From contig NC_066396.1 in the NCBI RefSeq assembly GCF_013377495.2, forward strand, positions 50,087,443 through 50,151,442: 64,000 nt of DNA. Reading direction: 5' to 3'. Source of the stretch: Cygnus atratus. Taxonomy: Eukaryota > Chordata > Aves > Anseriformes > Anatidae. The notes beneath the pieces were generated by a model. That model was not told the DNA's origin. It saw only the letters and a program-made list of their open reading frames with translations, and did not search any database. The translations under genes were made by a program, and so were the position numbers. The stretch's first letter is position 1, and each line of letters opens with the position of its first letter. Shown here one piece after another: positions 21,076 through 32,376 of this stretch.

Positions 21076-23202
21076 ATGTTGATTGCTTTAATCTCAAGTC
21101 TGCTGTGCCTGTTTCCCAAATTGAATTTTATAGCAAGTTACTTTCTGTATGTGCTCCCTGTCGTGCTGTTTACCCTTTCCGGGCCCTGGTTTAAGATTGT
21201 TATGGTACTGTGTGGTGTAACGATGGCTTATGAAATGATGAGATATCTGGTCATGACTCTAACCTGGTATTTGTACTCAGCACTGTCGTCGACTCTATAC
21301 TTCGGAAACCATATCTCAGAAACTATTAGCAATTACACCTATTGCCTTTTTTCATCAGGGAGTCAATCTGTGGAGGGGACGGGGGAAGATATTTTTTCCT
21401 ACCTGTTCACTCTCCCTTCCTCCTTCACCACCCTCTTATCCCCCGAGCTAGTTACGGTAGCTCTCCAAGATGTTGAATATCCTTGGGATACTCAGACCAG
21501 CATGTTCTTGTTGTTATGTCTCCTGAATGCGCTTCAGGTTTTGTTTAAGGTTAAACAACTACTTAGGAATCTCATCCGGAGATCTGTCTTGAGGCGGGAT
21601 ATTTGTGAGTGGCAGGGAGTGTGGGAGGATATGGGCAGGTTTCTAGGGCAGTGGGCACCTCCAGTGTTTTGGACATTCACCCCTGAACAACTGCAAAATC
21701 CTAAAAAACTGGTAGAATGCTTGAAAAAAAGGTGTCATGACTCTGGCAGTTCCAAAGTGACACAAATCACTGTGGCGTGCTGGGGTCTGGCTTGTGCCTA
21801 TCGAGCTGCAATTGATGCTACTATCAACCTAGTGACAGACCCCGCAGCCGTCCCGGCTCCAGCTCCCGCAGCCGTTCCAGCCCCTGCAGCTGCTCCAGCT
21901 CCTGCAGCCGCTCCCACTCCTGTGGCTGGGTCAGAGAAACGAACTGTAGCAGTGCAAGTTGCCCCTGCAGAGGGTACTCCAACCCCTGTGGCAGACCCTG
22001 TGGCTGAGTCGGAGAAACGAACTGTAGCAGTGCAAGTTGCCCCTGTAGAAAAGGTGAAAAAATGGTATAGAGACTCAGGTCGTTTAGAACGCAGAAAGTC
22101 TTCTGCTAAGTCTGGGTGTGGAGAAGATGAGGCTGGGCCATCAAGTGTGCAGGAGGATGAAGATGAGGATGAGGATGTCAGAAAATCAACAGTAACTACC
22201 CGAACCCTATACCAGCGTGAGCTACGAGATGTGCGAAAAGATTTTGGTCGCTGTATAGGTGAACAGCTTGTCACCTGGCTGCTCTGGTGCTGGGACGCTG
22301 GAGCCAATGGTGTGGAATTAGAGGACAGGGAAGCCAGGCAGTTGGGATCCCTTGCTAGAGATGCAAGCATTGACAAAGCAATTGGAGATGGAGCACGATC
22401 TCACAGCCTCTGGAGGCGTCTCCTGTTAGCTGTGAAGGGAAGATACCCCTACAAGGAAGAACTTGTATGTTTACCAGTCAAGTGGACCACCATGGAGAAG
22501 GGAATTCAGTACCTGAGGGAATTAGCCGTACGGGAAGCAATTTATAAGGACCTAGACGACGCACAAACATCCACAGATCCAGATGAAGTCCAGTGTACTC
22601 GACCCATATGGCGGAAGTTTGTACGGAATGCACCATCAACATGGGCCAGCACATTGTCAATAATAACCTGGAAAGACGGTGAAGATCCCACAGTGGGTGA
22701 CATGGCTAAACAACTCCGGGAGTACGAAGGAAATCTCTCCTCTTCCCTACAGGCCTGCGTCTCGGCTGTGGAGAAACTCTCTGAAGAGTTCCACCAACTT
22801 AAAGAGAATTTATCTTCCCCCCCACCTGAACAAACCAGTGGCCACCAACTAAAAGAGAATACTTTGGAGAAACTTTTTGAAGAGGTCCACCAACTTAAAG
22901 AGAGTGTATTTTCTTCCCCCCCTGTACAAACCAGCGTCTCGGCTATTAGGGGTAAGCGTTCATCCGTGCAAAGAAGACAATATGGTGGGTACACACCCCG
23001 CGCCACCCTGTGGTTTTACCTACGTGACCATGGAGAGGACATGAGAAAATGGGATGGAAAATCTACTGAGACCCTAGAGGCACGGGTACGTGAGTTGCAA
23101 AAGAAAACAATCGGGAGAAAGGGGTTCTCTGAAAAGTTTGCTGCTCCAACTTCCAGCAGGCAGTCCTTTAAACACAGAAACGAAGATTCTGACCAGGACT
23201 AG
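21076..23202 (+). CDS. gag: ERVL Gag polyprotein, intact frame
   Basis: 708 codons from the first ATG at 21,076. The frame is open a little further upstream, but only with a TTG at 21,064. No frameshift or internal stop is present. The first ~75 residues are very hydrophobic, with about four membrane-span-like stretches (roughly 2-14, 17-35, 39-54 and 57-73), which is odd for a Gag. Then come an Ala/Pro-rich spacer (about 256-284), two copies of SEKRTVAVQVAP 26 residues apart (from 286 and 312), an acidic EDEDEDED run near 360, a basic/charged central part with WLLWCWDAGANGVELEDREA and CTRPIWRKFVRNAPSTWAS that I take as capsid, and two EKLxEExHQLKE heptad-like repeats (from 566 and 598). I see no CCHC zinc knuckle. 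It ends with an amber codon, and pol continues in the same frame. Confidence 0.85.
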   Translation: MLIALISSLLCLFPKLNFIASYFLYVLPVVLFTLSGPWFKIVMVLCGVTMAYEMMRYLVMTLTWYLYSALSSTLYFGNHISETISNYTYCLFSSGSQSVEGTGEDIFSYLFTLPSSFTTLLSPELVTVALQDVEYPWDTQTSMFLLLCLLNALQVLFKVKQLLRNLIRRSVLRRDICEWQGVWEDMGRFLGQWAPPVFWTFTPEQLQNPKKLVECLKKRCHDSGSSKVTQITVACWGLACAYRAAIDATINLVTDPAAVPAPAPAAVPAPAAAPAPAAAPTPVAGSEKRTVAVQVAPAEGTPTPVADPVAESEKRTVAVQVAPVEKVKKWYRDSGRLERRKSSAKSGCGEDEAGPSSVQEDEDEDEDVRKSTVTTRTLYQRELRDVRKDFGRCIGEQLVTWLLWCWDAGANGVELEDREARQLGSLARDASIDKAIGDGARSHSLWRRLLLAVKGRYPYKEELVCLPVKWTTMEKGIQYLRELAVREAIYKDLDDAQTSTDPDEVQCTRPIWRKFVRNAPSTWASTLSIITWKDGEDPTVGDMAKQLREYEGNLSSSLQACVSAVEKLSEEFHQLKENLSSPPPEQTSGHQLKENTLEKLFEEVHQLKESVFSSPPVQTSVSAIRGKRSSVQRRQYGGYTPRATLWFYLRDHGEDMRKWDGKSTETLEARVRELQKKTIGRKGFSEKFAAPTSSRQSFKHRNEDSDQD

Positions 23203-24120
23203 AGGGGCCCTGCCTCCAGCCAGGGGGAGGAAAGGGACAACCGAGTTTATTGGACTGTGTGGATTCGATGGCCTGGCACGTCTGACGCACAGAAGTATAA
23301 GGCTCTAGTAGACACCGGTGCACAATGTACTCTAATGCCATCAAGCTGTAAAGGACCAGAGCCCATCTGTATTTATGGCGTGACAGGGGGATCCCAGCAG
23401 TTAACTGTATTGGAAGCTGAAGTGAGTCTAACCAGAAATGAGTGGCAAAAGCACCGTATTGTGACTGGCCCGGATGCTCCGTGCATCCTTGGCATAGACT
23501 ATCTTAGAAGAGGATATTTCAAGGACCCAAAGGGGTTCCGCTGGGCTTTTGGCATAGCTGCCTTAGAGACAGAGGACATTAAACAGTTGTCTACCTTGCC
23601 CGGTCTCTCAGAGGACCCTTCTGTTGTGGGGTTGCTGAGGGTTGAAGAACAGCAAGTGCCAATCGCTACCACAACTGTGCACCGGCGGCGATATCGCACC
23701 AACCGAGACTCCCTGATTCCCATCCACGAGCTAATTCGTCAACTGGAGAGCCAAGGAGTGATCAGCAAGACCCATTCACCTTTTAATAGTCCCATATGGC
23801 CAGTGCGAAAGTCTAATGGTGAGTGGAGACTAACAGTGGACTATCGTGGCCTGAACGAAGTCACGCCACCACTGAGTGCTGCAGTGCCGGACATGCTAGA
23901 ACTCCAGTACGAACTGGAATCAAAGGCAGCCAAGTGGTATGCCACAATTGATATTGCTAATGCATTTTTCTCCATCCCTCTAGCAGCAGAGTGCAGGCCA
24001 CAGTTTGCTTTCACTTGGAGGGGAGTCCAATATCCTTGGAATCGGCTGCCCCAGGGGTGTATCACATCCCTTATCATGCACCAGCCTCCGGGAAAGTTGA
24101 ACGATACAATGGACTGTTAA
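23203..24120 (+). pseudogene. pol: ERVL pro-pol: protease and start of RT, truncated
   Basis: The frame continues from gag after TAG without another stop until 24,118-24,120. There is no ATG, so expression would need suppression of the amber codon. An aspartic protease is visible, with the DTGA active-site motif at 23,311 and the ILGIDYLRRG block from 23,485. A reverse-transcriptase N-terminus follows: PIWPVRKSNGEWRLTVDYR, then WYATIDIANAFFSIPL (the first catalytic Asp block) and the WNRLPQG block at about 24,040-24,057. Directly after LPQG the sequence jumps to integrase and changes frame, so the YxDD catalytic motif, thumb, RNase H and most of integrase are missing. It is not a working polymerase. 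The protease part looks intact. Confidence 0.9.
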
Positions 24121-24461
24121 AGACTACACTGAAAGCAATGGGTGCTGGGACATTCAAAAATTGGGAAACACATTTGGCAAAGGCCACCTGGTTAGTCAAT
24201 ACTAGAGGATCTGCCAACCGAGCTGGACCTGCCCAATCAAACCTGTTACGCACTGTCGAAGGGGATAAAGTTCCTGTAGTGCACGTAAGAAACATGCTGG
24301 GTAAGACAGTCTGGGCTACTCCTGCCTCAGGAAAAGGCAAGCCCATTCGTGGGATTGCTTTTGCCCAGGGACCTGGATGCACTTGGTGGGTAATGCAAAA
24401 GAATGGGGAGGTTCGGTGTGTACCTCAAGGGGACCTAATACTGGGTGAGAATAGCCCATGA
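24057..24461 (+). pseudogene. pol: ERVL integrase C-terminal remnant
   Basis: About 134 codons in a different frame from the RT piece. It starts at VYHIPYHAPASGKVERYNG. The Glu of GKVER (codon at 24,099) sits where the last acidic residue of the D,D(35)E triad is found in retroviral integrases. A KATWLVNTRG stretch and a C-terminal DNA-binding-like part follow, ending in QGDLILGENSP and TGA. The zinc-binding domain and the first two catalytic Asp residues are deleted, so it is inactive. An overlapping open frame from 23,991 extends it leftward only by chance. Confidence 0.85.
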
Positions 24462-24616
24462 GTTGAATTGTAGTATGTTAATTATCATATAACACTGTAT
24501 GTCATCACTACCATGGTTGCTATATATCATAGATGAAAATGGTGATTAATTAGAAGGTATTGGAAAGAGTGTAACCTGAACATGACATAAATGGTATGGA
24601 ATAAGGGGTGGATATC
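24462..24616 (+). other. ERVL 3' untranslated segment with weak polypurine tract
   Basis: 155 bp between the integrase stop and the 3' LTR. There is no room for env, and none is visible. GGAATAAGGGGTGGA at 24,598-24,612, just before the LTR, is purine-rich apart from two T residues and is the likely plus-strand primer (polypurine tract). Confidence 0.6.
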
Positions 24617-25187
24617 TGTCCTGGTTTCAGGTAGGACAGAGTTAATTTTCCTCCTAGTACCTGGCAGGGTGCTATGTTTTGGATTAGAATGAGAAGAGCG
24701 CTGATAACATGCTGATGTTTTAATTGTTGCAGAGTAGTGCTTACACCAAGCCAAGGACTTTTCAGCTTCTCGCTCTGTCCTGCTAGCGAGCAGGCTAGGG
24801 ATGCAGCAGGAGCTGGGAGGGGACAGACCCAGGACAGCTGACCCAAACTGGCCAAAGGGGTATTCCATACCATCTGACGTCATGCTGAACAATATATAGG
24901 GGTGGCTGCTCGGGGATAGGCTGGGCATTGGTCAACGGGTGGTGAGCAATTGCATTGTGCATCACTTATTTCGTACACATTATTACTATTAATACTATTA
25001 TTATTATTATTACTATTATTATTATTATTATTATTATTGTTATTCTTTTTCCTGTCTTAATAAACTGTCTTTATCTCAACTCACAGACTTCACTTTCCCG
25101 TTTCTCTCCCCCATCCCGGAGAGGGAGGGGGGAGGGTGAGCGAACGGCTGTGTGGTGTTTGGCTGCCAGCCGGGCTAAACCACAACA
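24617..25187 (+). repeat. ERVL 3' LTR
   Basis: 571 bp, TG...CA, with TATATA at 24,893-24,898, an (ATT)n tract at about 24,979-25,038 and AATAAA at 25,059-25,064. It differs from the 5' LTR at six positions outside the ATT tract (about 1.1%), lacks the 22-bp segment after the TATA box, and has three more ATT units. It is followed by CTATC, the right target duplication. Confidence 0.95.
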
Positions 25188-25490
25188 CTATCACCCATCG
25201 CCTTCTCTTAGTGGGACTGGCTGTTACACAGGGAGCAGACCAGGCTGCCTTACTCAGCTCCACTCCCCTGCAATGCGTCTTTCCTTCTCAGTCTGCAGAC
25301 AAGTGAAGTGGTTCTGCAAGGGTACCTCAGGCTTTGGTACCCCTGCTGGTTCGTGTTGTTGCCAGCTTCCTCCGGTGTTATTGGCCTCCCTCCCTTCTGT
25401 GAGTACTCGTGAGGGAGTTTGGGGCAGTTTGGCCGAATATTGATCCAGTTGAGAATATGTTGAAATAGCAAATACAGTCATCTTCTCAAT
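25188..25490 (-). mobile_element. CR1 LINE continued: ORF1 N-terminal part
   Basis: Begins with the CTATC duplicate and resumes the CR1 interrupted at 20,375. An antisense frame of about 65 codons reads EVPLQNHFTCLQTEKERR at its well-preserved end, the type of sequence found in CR1 ORF1 before the esterase domain. It fades out near 25,480, where an A-run (about 25,520-25,543) follows. Confidence 0.75.
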
Positions 25491-25499
25491 CTTAAGATA

Positions 25500-27789
25500 G
25501 TTCAAAAACTTTAGTTTGTTTAAAAAAAAAAAAAAAAAAAAAAAGACAGAGTATGATCAATAAACATGAATCTTCAGACTTCCAAGATTAAGATACCGAG
25601 ATGACATGAAATAAAATGCACTCTCTAGCCCTCCAACATCATTTTAAAAACTCAAGCTCCATTTCTGTGTTACTTATTTTTCCACACTCTGTCTTTTGTC
25701 TATAGATTGTCTCTTTTCCAAAGAACTGAATGCATAAACTCCTTTTTGATTCTACTCCCCTCATTTCATGTAAGTCTCTGCCTCTAAATTAAATCTATGC
25801 CTGTTTTTCTGATTTGCTGTCTTGGAATACATGCTGTTAGCGCAAGGATAAAAGAAATCTTAGCTGCATGTTTCTCCCATCTCTTTTCTATAGCCACTTT
25901 GAGTGGGATTGCCATCCTGTCTGTCATTCAGGCATGTACTCTCATCATCAGTGGCAATTTGCATCATTTGCACTGCATATGATGTTGCATCTGTAGGACT
26001 AATACTCCTGTGCTAGTTGTCATCTCACATGTCAGTGACGACATCACTCTTTGTCTAGTGCTTTGAAATGCAATGTACATCCAGATTGCTAACACAAAGA
26101 TAAATTTCTTACATTGCTTCACTGATTTGGCATTCTCTATTATATCAAATATAGTTTATGTAACCTTCCTTTTAAAGACTTGCTGTCACTCACTTTTATT
26201 ATCTCTCATTTGGGATCAAGAGGCTGACTGTTGCCTGGCCTGTGATACAAACCTTCATGGACATGCATGCTGGAAAACTTGATATATTGCTGCTTCTCTC
26301 CTAATCTTTTTCTCCTTTGAAAAAATAATAATAATAATAATAAATAAATCCTGAAGTTATCTGCAAACCTTTTTTCCTCACTCATATCTCTCAATAATAT
26401 TTAACCAATAGCTATGCCATGTGCATAATGAACCCACCTATCAAATTTACCAATATTTCTTCTGTGCTTCCTAGACAACCTCTGATGCTTTTATACGGAT
26501 TGCAGTATTTTAGGATCAGGAAACTCTTCAATTCATTACAAGTACGTTTACACCATGCTTGTAGAACACAGTCCTGATCCATTAATAAAGAACCCAGATG
26601 TCACTGTAAAAATATCAAAAGGACTAACAGTTGTAAATAGTGGCAAATTTGTTTTACAATTAAGGCAATCTTGAGTGACACTCCAGTAATTTAATAAACA
26701 GATATCAACCAAGGTCAGGGACTAAAAAAAAAAGACGTTTTTTAAGTTATCATTCTGTGAGAATATTACATAGAGGTTGTGTTCCTTCTGCCTTTGGCGT
26801 TATCTGGATAAATGTCTTGCTCTCTGAGACCAAAAAATAAAAATAAAAAATAAAACAGTTTAGAAAACACTTCCAGAACTTCACTGATTGAGTAAAGAAA
26901 AAATAAACTGTGAAATAGTCTAAAGGTACTTTATGACAATGAAATGTAGATTATAAGGGCAAAGAGAATCCACTGTGAATAAGTGGCTGTTCTGTCCACA
27001 ACTAGTCTCTAAGTGATCTGTGATAAATATCCTCATGGTTTCTAGTACAAATTTTATTTGACCTTTAGTTAAAGACCACTTCTGTTTGGCAACAGACTTT
27101 TGTGAGTCCCCTGAGGAGTGACTTAAGAGAGGTTTGACTACACTGTGTTTATGAAAAGGAATCTTATTCCTCGTTGTTGAAGCCTAGGCATCACTAGCCA
27201 GATCCAGGACTCAGCGTGGAGGATGAATGTTTTGAACAAAGAAACTGTGTTGAAATCTGCCTTCTTTCAAAACTGGAATGTGATGTGCAAAGATGACTTT
27301 TCAGTTTGAAAAGTTTATACCATGTTCACCCAACCCAGCATATTCTGCCATTCTTCTATTATTTTAGTCATTCTCCTGTCTGGCCAGGTCTATCAATTTT
27401 CTCAGGCTGGGAAGATGGATATTAGATGTTTTCTACTGCCACATTTACATATATTTTCCACCACTGAAAGTCTCTTTAAGGTCTGTGCCAATGGAAGTCA
27501 GTGGAGAATGTGGCTTGCTTTTAGCAACTGGTCTGAAAAGCTCTTACGTGGTAGTCTTACAAGTCTTTGCTCTTACTCTGTGCAAAGCACTTTCTAGACT
27601 AAGGTAAGTATTATTAACGTTTTCTTTTCTCAGTGTTCTTAGTTGTATCTGTGATCTTGATACCAAGTCCTTCTGAAATATATATATATGTATATATGTA
27701 TATTTGTATATATATAAGCTTTCTTTCCAAGCAAAGGAAAACATCTAAGGGAATAAAGCTGTTCATATTCTGTGTGTATGTTGAAAAAC

Positions 27790-27822
<33 letters not shown>

Positions 27823-30800
27823 CTGAGGCCCAGGGACTAGGTTTCCTAGATTGTTTAAAAATATGTATGTCATAGATATGATACGTGAATTGGCAAACAC
27901 AGGCTTTGGTTTTTAAAATTTCAGTGACAAGTTAAAAACAGGAGAATCTGGTCAAAGAGATCTATGACTGTTTTTCTTTGAATGCAAAACACATATGCAA
28001 TCTGTGAAATGTTCTACCGTAGGCAGTAGGGGAAAGGGGTGTAACTAGCATTTCCTTTTCAGTCTGAAAATTTACAGGAATGCAACAGCACATCTGTATG
28101 GAATTAGCATGGCTTCTCTCCCTAATACATTGAGATTCATGTGACTGCTAAGCTAGAGTCAATAATCTTGAGTCCAGATTTGTTTTACCTAATAAAAACA
28201 TCAGGACTGATTGTACCTTAGGGTCCAATAATTTAAAAGGATATATATATATATATATATATATATAACGTAAAAAATAAAAATAAAAATAAAAATAAAA
28301 ATAAAAATAGGGAGTTTCATAGTGTTTTTCAGCCCTTACATCTTTAGACATCTGTTAAAGAGGCTGTGCTTAGCTAGCTATATACCAAACTGCGTACCTG
28401 TGTTTACAGGCACTACAGATGAATTTGAGACCATCTCAAAAATTCATATTTTTCGTAAGCCATGAACAAACATTTCTGGTGACTGACAGGTTTCTTATGG
28501 CATTTGCATTGGGATATCACCTATCCTTTCTTCCATTGTTCTACATGAAAGGTTCACTTCTGAAATAAGTTAATGCAAAATTTGAATTCATCCTAGTATG
28601 TGTAGTACTATCACAAATTACTGAGGCATTCTGTAATGACTGAAAAAGTATGATACTTACTTCCTGTATGTATTTTGAGCACAGGCTTTTTCTAAATCTC
28701 AATGAACAATGTTCAGAGTTTTATGTATCAAGATCATACTGATTTGAACCCTACATAAATCTGGCATTTGTCTGCTTAAATTTGCATGTAAATGAAAATT
28801 TCAAGCTTTGTTTTTCATAGGTATGTGCCTATATAAAGGAACTGCCTTGACAGCAATTTAATAACTTTTTTGTATTACAGCATGAAAGGAATCAGTCTAG
28901 CCATATATTCCATAAAGCTATTTCATTCTGGTAAAAATAAAGTAAAACTTGGTTCTAGTATGCAAAAGCAGTTATCTCATGTCAATCAGAAAGGAAGAAA
29001 GCACAAAAGAAATACAGCAGAAAACTGACTTTACTAAATTCTTGTTAAGAATGATTTTTCCTTAGATAACACTACTGCTTAGTTTGGGGCTTACTGGAGA
29101 CTCTTTGGACTGTTGCCAAGAATGCTTTAATTTTGTGATTCCACAGACGCAGTATTATTTATTAAAAAGGGAGAACATAGGCTTTTAGCAGTGATACGGC
29201 CAGTCAGCACAAACTGCACCATTGACAAGAATGGTGGAATTCAGGTGAACAGATAGTTGGCTGCAGCTCTTCAATATTCTCACAGTTCATCCGTCTTGTC
29301 TTTAGTTTAAACTTTATCTCCTATGAGCATGCAGAAGCATCATAGAAGGGATCATGACAGACACAACCTCTGCTTTTTTCAGATTCCTGATTTGTGGTGC
29401 AATGCTCATTTGCTTATAGCTACAATTCCTAGAACTTCACCACTTGTTTAAACAAAGGAAACTGCCTCAGAGCACAAAGTAACTGTGGAAATGTTGTTAG
29501 CACACTGTGTAATAAATAGAATATATGCTTTTAGGTAAATAAATGGGTAGGAGAATGGAGATTTAAACATGTGGTGCCTTCTCAACGAGATTTAGTATAC
29601 TGGAATCCTTTTTAAAGATGTTGTTAATGAGAAGCTGAGTCAGCAAATAAAGCTTAAAGGGACCTATAAAAGAACAATCATTTAAAATCAAACTGCCATA
29701 AAAATATTAATGCATTTAAGTAATTAAAGCCACATACTCCGAGGTTTAATGCCAGATGAAATTTCTCTTGAATAACTGAGCCCTTTTATGTGCTCCACCT
29801 ACAGACTCCCTGGGGTAGATTTTCTAGAATGAAGACAAATCAAAATAATTATAGCTATAGACCTCTTCCTGAAATCTGGGAAGTACCACATCAGCTACAT
29901 GATTTCTTCATAGACAAAACACAATATCCAAGAATCTCAGTTGTGTTTTTATATTTTATATAAAACTTGACTCATTTTATAATAGACACTGAGGTGTCTG
30001 AGCTCTAGGAAGGGATGACTTCAATCTCCTGTTTCATTGAAGACATATGTAAAAATCTTACTTCATTCACTGCTGATTCTTGTACATAAAATCTGGCTAA
30101 CCTTTTCTGCATCTAGGGAAAAAAAAAAAAAAAAAAAGTAAAAAGTAAAAGGGCTTCATCTTTTGCTCTTTTCTTCCATGTTTTTTCCATTTGATGATAG
30201 ATTTGGAAGTTTTAAATAAAGAAAAATCAGTGTACAGTGATCCACCCTCCTCCTCCCCCTGCTACACAAACAAACAAACAATACAACAAGGGGATTTTAT
30301 AGGTAAAATAGGGGATTTTATAGGTAAAATAATCACATGAGTCCTGGAAGGATATGCTAAGATAGTCTGCCTTGTTTACAGTTTCGTTTCTATCAAAAAG
30401 GTAAAATAGCTGCCATCTTAAAGTTATGACTAATTTTCTCAAGAATTAGTCATTCAGAAATAGGTTATCTTTTTATAGCTGAAGTATTGTAGCATTGAAA
30501 TATTTTTTTTGTTTAAATGCATGGAACACTTCTCTTATGAAGTGTTTCATTCCTCAGTACTGTGATGGCTTTTTTGCTTTTTTCAAATTGCTGCCTTCTC
30601 TGCCTAAATGTCTTTCTGTTTTTATTTTAGCCTCACTTAATGGTTTGACTTCATCTTTTCAATATGCATCATTTAATGCATACTATCTTTTTTATATTTT
30701 TCATTTGCAGTGAAAGCATTGCTTTGAAACCACTGCTAAAACAATTTTGAATTTTCTAGATGGCAAACCTGAAGGTCTGCAGGATGCTTGATGCATATGT

Positions 30801-32305
30801 TTTATAAGTGAGGGAGTTTTTGTTGAGGGACAGTACTTTAGGTCCCATTAGTAGAGCAACTACGAGTGAATTAATAAAAAATATGAATCAGGAATAGATC
30901 TTAGATAGTCATAATACCCTCTAAAAGCAGAAAATTAAAAAAATACAGGCATAGAAGAGATTGTACCTATTTACTGATTTTTTTTTTGATTGAGAATAAA
31001 TTCAGGGTTAGAATAAATCAATGTTCTCTCATTTTGCTAACTAGACTTTATTCATTGTTACTAAATTATGGGCAAATTTAGAGAAGAAGAAAGGAAGTTA
31101 GGCTAACTAATCCAATTCTCTGGCTTCCTACTTCCTGAAAAAATAATGAAAAAAAAAAAAATTCAAGCAAGTATCTATGTGAAAATAACACCAGGAAAAA
31201 AAAAAAAAAAAAAAAAAAAAGCTTGTCGAAAGCAAGCAAGTTTCAAACAGATTTTATGTAATAAATAACAGCACAGATGGATGAAAGAAAGCAAAAAAGA
31301 AAGAAATAAAAAAGAAAAAGATATCCTCTGCCTGATTTTAGTAATGCTTCTGAAATAGTCTCAACTAACATTCTTCTAAGCAAGACATCACAGTCTAGAT
31401 TAAACTACCAGAGAGTGAGTATGTAATACATTAAAGAGTAATTAGAATAGTTATTGCTTATTGCCAAGAAGGTAGCTAGTACTATGTGTTTGTTTCACAC
31501 AGATGCCTTGGACCAATTACTTTTCAATATGTTGTTGTTGTTTTTTTAAAGAGCAGACGATTTATTCCATTTGCAGACTAATGCCAACCTGAAGGGAATA
31601 TAGGAGAACAGTGTTAGAATCGCAAAGTGATGCAGTAAGGTAGATAAGTGGCGAAACAAACAAACAAAAAAAGTATGCAGCTCAATTAACTAAAATTTAA
31701 CTGTATTTGCTTTTTATGCACGTTTAGAAAAAGATAGGAGTATTATAGTACACCATAAGTTAAAATGAGTCAATAACATCATTCCTGATTTGAAAAATAC
31801 AACCACCCTATAGTCTATACACACTATAAACACTATGGACTGTAAGATAAATTAGTAGATTCCTCCACCCTGGTCAACTTCGGCAGTCACAAGTAGAGAA
31901 TTGACTTGAGCTTTGAGTACCTCACTTGATAAAGAAAGGAGGTCAGCCCAGGAAAATGAATCAAGGAAACAAAAATGGGTGAAGATCTGGAAAGATACAG
32001 TTTTAGTCAAGACCTGACCAGGAAAAAATGGAACAATATTCTCCAAAAAAGAAAAGTGTAAGATTCTGGAAATAAAAAATGAATTGGGAGAGAGGTCTTT
32101 AAAATGCAGGATATAGGATTCATATTGGACATTATGAAATGCCACTTTTTAGCAGTTGGTCCATGAAAAACAGCAATTATGTGTCACTTGTAGTGCTGTG
32201 TAGTGCTGTAGTGCTGTGGAGTGCTGTGGAGTCCCATACCTGAAGCATAAGTTAGATAGCCAATTTTTATTACGTGGGTTGTAGTCTATTTTTTTTTTCT
32301 TGGCT
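25500..32305. other. Intergenic with microsatellites
   Basis: AT-rich DNA without a recognisable gene. Short frames are scattered through it, often on both strands at once. Low-complexity tracts: (AAT)n near 26,323-26,346, a TATATG/TA stretch near 27,678-27,716, (AAAAC)n near 27,785-27,815, (TA)n plus (AAAAT)n at 28,240-28,310, A-runs near 30,118-30,136 and 31,197-31,220, and a 20-bp tandem duplication near 30,290-30,335 (GGGGATTTTATAGGTAAAAT twice). Confidence 0.5.
28240..28310. repeat. Compound (TA)n-(AAAAT)n microsatellite
   Basis: About 13 TA units (28,241-28,266) are followed after a few bases by six to seven AAAAT units (28,273-28,309). Confidence 0.95.
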
Positions 32306-32308
32306 TAC

Positions 32309-32376
32309 AGCAGAGGGGATTAACCAGATGACTTTTCAAGGTCTCATCCAGCAATAATTTAAAATAATGTAATAGT
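32309..32376 (+). mobile_element. CR1 LINE 3'-terminal remnant
   Basis: CAGAGGGGATTAACCAGATGACTTTTCAAGGTCTCATCCAGC followed by AATAATTTAAAATAATG is a diverged form of the sense-strand CR1 3' terminus, which in the usual form has GATGACCTTTxxAGGTCCCTTCCAACC and then a short tail of 8-bp repeats. Little is recognisable upstream. Confidence 0.5.

Larger units (their letters stand above)
20376..25187 (+). mobile_element. ERVL-type endogenous retrovirus (gag-pol, no env)
   Basis: A 4,812-bp provirus: 5' LTR (20,376-20,959), a tRNA-Lys-type primer binding site, a long gag frame (21,076-23,202), protease plus N-terminal reverse transcriptase in the same frame after one amber codon (23,203-24,120), a residual integrase C-terminus (24,057-24,461), no env, and the 3' LTR (24,617-25,187). 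It is flanked by CTATC. The LTRs start TGTCCTGG and end CCACAACA. Family assignment rests on the recognisable bird ERVL LTR, the 5-bp duplication, the lack of env and the foamy-virus-like primer site. RT, RNase H and most of integrase are deleted, so it cannot replicate by itself. It inserted into a CR1, in the same orientation as FBN2 and about 12 kb upstream of its CpG island. Confidence 0.93.

Noticed and set aside
21798..22376. 192-codon minus-strand Ser/Ala-rich frame
   Set aside because: It is the complement of the low-complexity Ala/Pro and acidic part of gag. No start context or homology supports it.
24462..24616. env gene in the ERVL
   Set aside because: Only 155 bp lies between integrase and the 3' LTR, with no open frame of note.
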